Below, in pieces: positions 5,405 through 6,386 of a DNA stretch of 6,386 bases. Under the pieces are notes generated by a model, which made no database searches, was not told the origin of the DNA, and saw only the letters and a program-made list of their open reading frames with translations. This DNA comes from Bacteroidaceae bacterium (GTDB lineage: Bacteria > Bacteroidota > Bacteroidia > Bacteroidales > Bacteroidaceae): positions 1 to 6,386 of the forward strand of contig CAAHEN010000006.1 in NCBI GenBank assembly GCA_900772575.1, read 5' to 3'. Position 1 is the stretch's first letter, and each line of letters begins with the position of its first letter. The translations under genes and the position numbers were made by a program.

Positions 5405-6349
5405 ATGAACAATAACCTCAAGGGGGGCTTCTACGGCTGCGTCGCCGCCGTCAGCTACGGCATGAACCCGCTCTGCGCCCTTTATCTCTACCAGGATGGC
5501 CTCACCGTACCCTCCGTCCTGACCTATCGCTTCGCCATCGGCACCCTCATGCTTGGGCTCCTCATGCTGGCCCGCCGGCAGTCGTTTGCCCTGACGCGGC
5601 GCGAGGGTGTCGTCCTGCTTGCACTGGGCGCACTCTTCGCCGGCTCGTCCCTGTCTTATTTCATCAGTTTCAACTACATGGCCGCCGGCATCGCCGCCAC
5701 CCTGGTCTTCGCCTATCCCGTCATGGTGGCCATCATCATGGCCGTGTTCTTCCGTGAACGGCTCAAGGCCGTCGCCGTCGCCGCCATCGTCATGACGGTC
5801 GCCGGCATCGGCCTGCTCTTCCGTGGCGATGGCGACACGGCTATAGCCCCTGTCGGCATCGCGGTCATCATGTTCTCGGCACTGACCTATGCCCTCTATA
5901 TTGTCGTCGTCAACCGCTCACAGCTTGTCATGTCGAGTGTCAAACTGACCTTCTACGCCATGCTCGTCTGCCTGGCCTGTGTCGCCGTCTATGCCGCTTG
6001 CAGCGGTGAGCCCGTCCAGTGGCTGACGACACCGCGTGAGTGGTTCTTCGCCACCTTCCTGGGTCTCGTCCCGACAGTCATCTCACTCGTGACAATGGCC
6101 ATGGCGATTCGCTGCATCGGCTCCACGCCGACGGCCATCATGGGGGCGCTCGAGCCCGTGACGGCCATCGTCATCGGCGTTTGCCTCTTTGGTGAGGCTG
6201 TCACGCCACGCCTGCTTGTCGGCATCGCCCTCATCCTGCTGGCCGTGACACTCATCGTCAGCGGCAACCATGTGCCAAGGCCCGCACGGGTATGGCGCGT
6301 TGTCCGCCACGGACGCCTCGTGCGCAAGCTCTGGCGCTGGCGCGTCTAG
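5405..6349 (+). CDS. EamA-family (DMT superfamily) transporter
   Basis: A 314-residue inner-membrane protein of the drug/metabolite transporter superfamily, which typically moves small metabolites across the membrane. It shows the duplicated EamA architecture: repeat 1 at about 8-138 and repeat 2 at about 150-286, each with five hydrophobic helices, ten in total. Recognisable family positions are FAYPVMVAIIMAVFFRERL (102-120) ending repeat 1 and its counterpart LEPVTAIVIGVCLFGE (249-264) in repeat 2. The substrate cannot be predicted. The frame extends upstream to 5291, but that would overlap the divergent gene and add a non-membrane segment; the ATG at 5405 starts MNNNLKGGFYG just before helix 1. 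No Shine-Dalgarno or clear rightward promoter is visible. After the last helix a strongly basic Arg/Trp-rich tail (289-314) is expected in the cytoplasm. Confidence 0.9.
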   Translation: MNNNLKGGFYGCVAAVSYGMNPLCALYLYQDGLTVPSVLTYRFAIGTLMLGLLMLARRQSFALTRREGVVLLALGALFAGSSLSYFISFNYMAAGIAATLVFAYPVMVAIIMAVFFRERLKAVAVAAIVMTVAGIGLLFRGDGDTAIAPVGIAVIMFSALTYALYIVVVNRSQLVMSSVKLTFYAMLVCLACVAVYAACSGEPVQWLTTPREWFFATFLGLVPTVISLVTMAMAIRCIGSTPTAIMGALEPVTAIVIGVCLFGEAVTPRLLVGIALILLAVTLIVSGNHVPRPARVWRVVRHGRLVRKLWRWRV

Positions 6350-6386
6350 ACCGACGTTTCTCCCCATAATATAGCACCGCGCCACC

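Noticed and set aside
5314..5421. Upstream start for the glycosyltransferase (36 extra residues)
   Set aside because: It would cross the AT-rich promoter-like spacer and overlap the start of the divergent transporter gene, and GT-A folds of this type begin near the LAIVVPCYNE strand.
6344..6351. Palindrome GTCTAGAC at the transporter stop codon as a regulatory site or terminator
   Set aside because: Eight bases are too short to support a claim, with no hairpin loop and no clear T-run after it.

Overview
The window looks like core chromosome from a fairly GC-rich member of the Bacteroidales. The evidence is the gene run sigma-54-type regulator, LptE-family lipoprotein, TPR protein and SecG, which I recognise as a typical Bacteroidetes arrangement. 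Strong Shine-Dalgarno sites are mostly absent, and a TAnnTTTG-type -7 box lies upstream of the glycosyltransferase gene. I cannot name the genus. There is no mobile element, CRISPR array, tRNA or rRNA gene.

Left block (1-2306, + strand) appears to be one transcription unit: the 3' part of an RpoN-dependent regulator, lptE overlapping it by 14 nt, a 60-nt C/A-rich gap, an unnamed TPR protein, and secG, whose ATG shares one base with the preceding stop. Two of the proteins serve envelope biogenesis: LPS delivery to the outer membrane (LptE) and protein export (SecG). A nested hairpin followed by a T-rich run (2352-2412) closes the block and sits only 17 nt before the next gene.

Middle block (2430-4337, + strand) holds ugd, a complete UDP-glucose 6-dehydrogenase with all expected catalytic residues, followed after 27 nt by a six-helix HdeD/DUF308-like membrane protein.

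Right block: a family 2 polyprenyl-phosphate-type glycosyltransferase is on the - strand (4345-5313) and converges tail to tail on the HdeD-like gene. The two stop codons are 7 nt apart, inside one 11-bp perfect inverted repeat. Divergent from it, across a 91-nt AT-rich gap, is a ten-helix EamA/DMT transporter (5405-6349). The last 37 bases (6350-6386) hold nothing I can identify.

The genes are ordinary housekeeping and envelope genes, and I see no evidence of a new defence or mobile system. The most interesting signals are RNA-level: the terminator or attenuator in front of ugd, the shared hairpin over two convergent stop codons, a 9-A tract near the end of the TPR gene, and a G-poor leader. 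A possible functional link (UDP-glucuronate supply, lipid-linked glycosyl transfer and small-molecule transport) is inference only.
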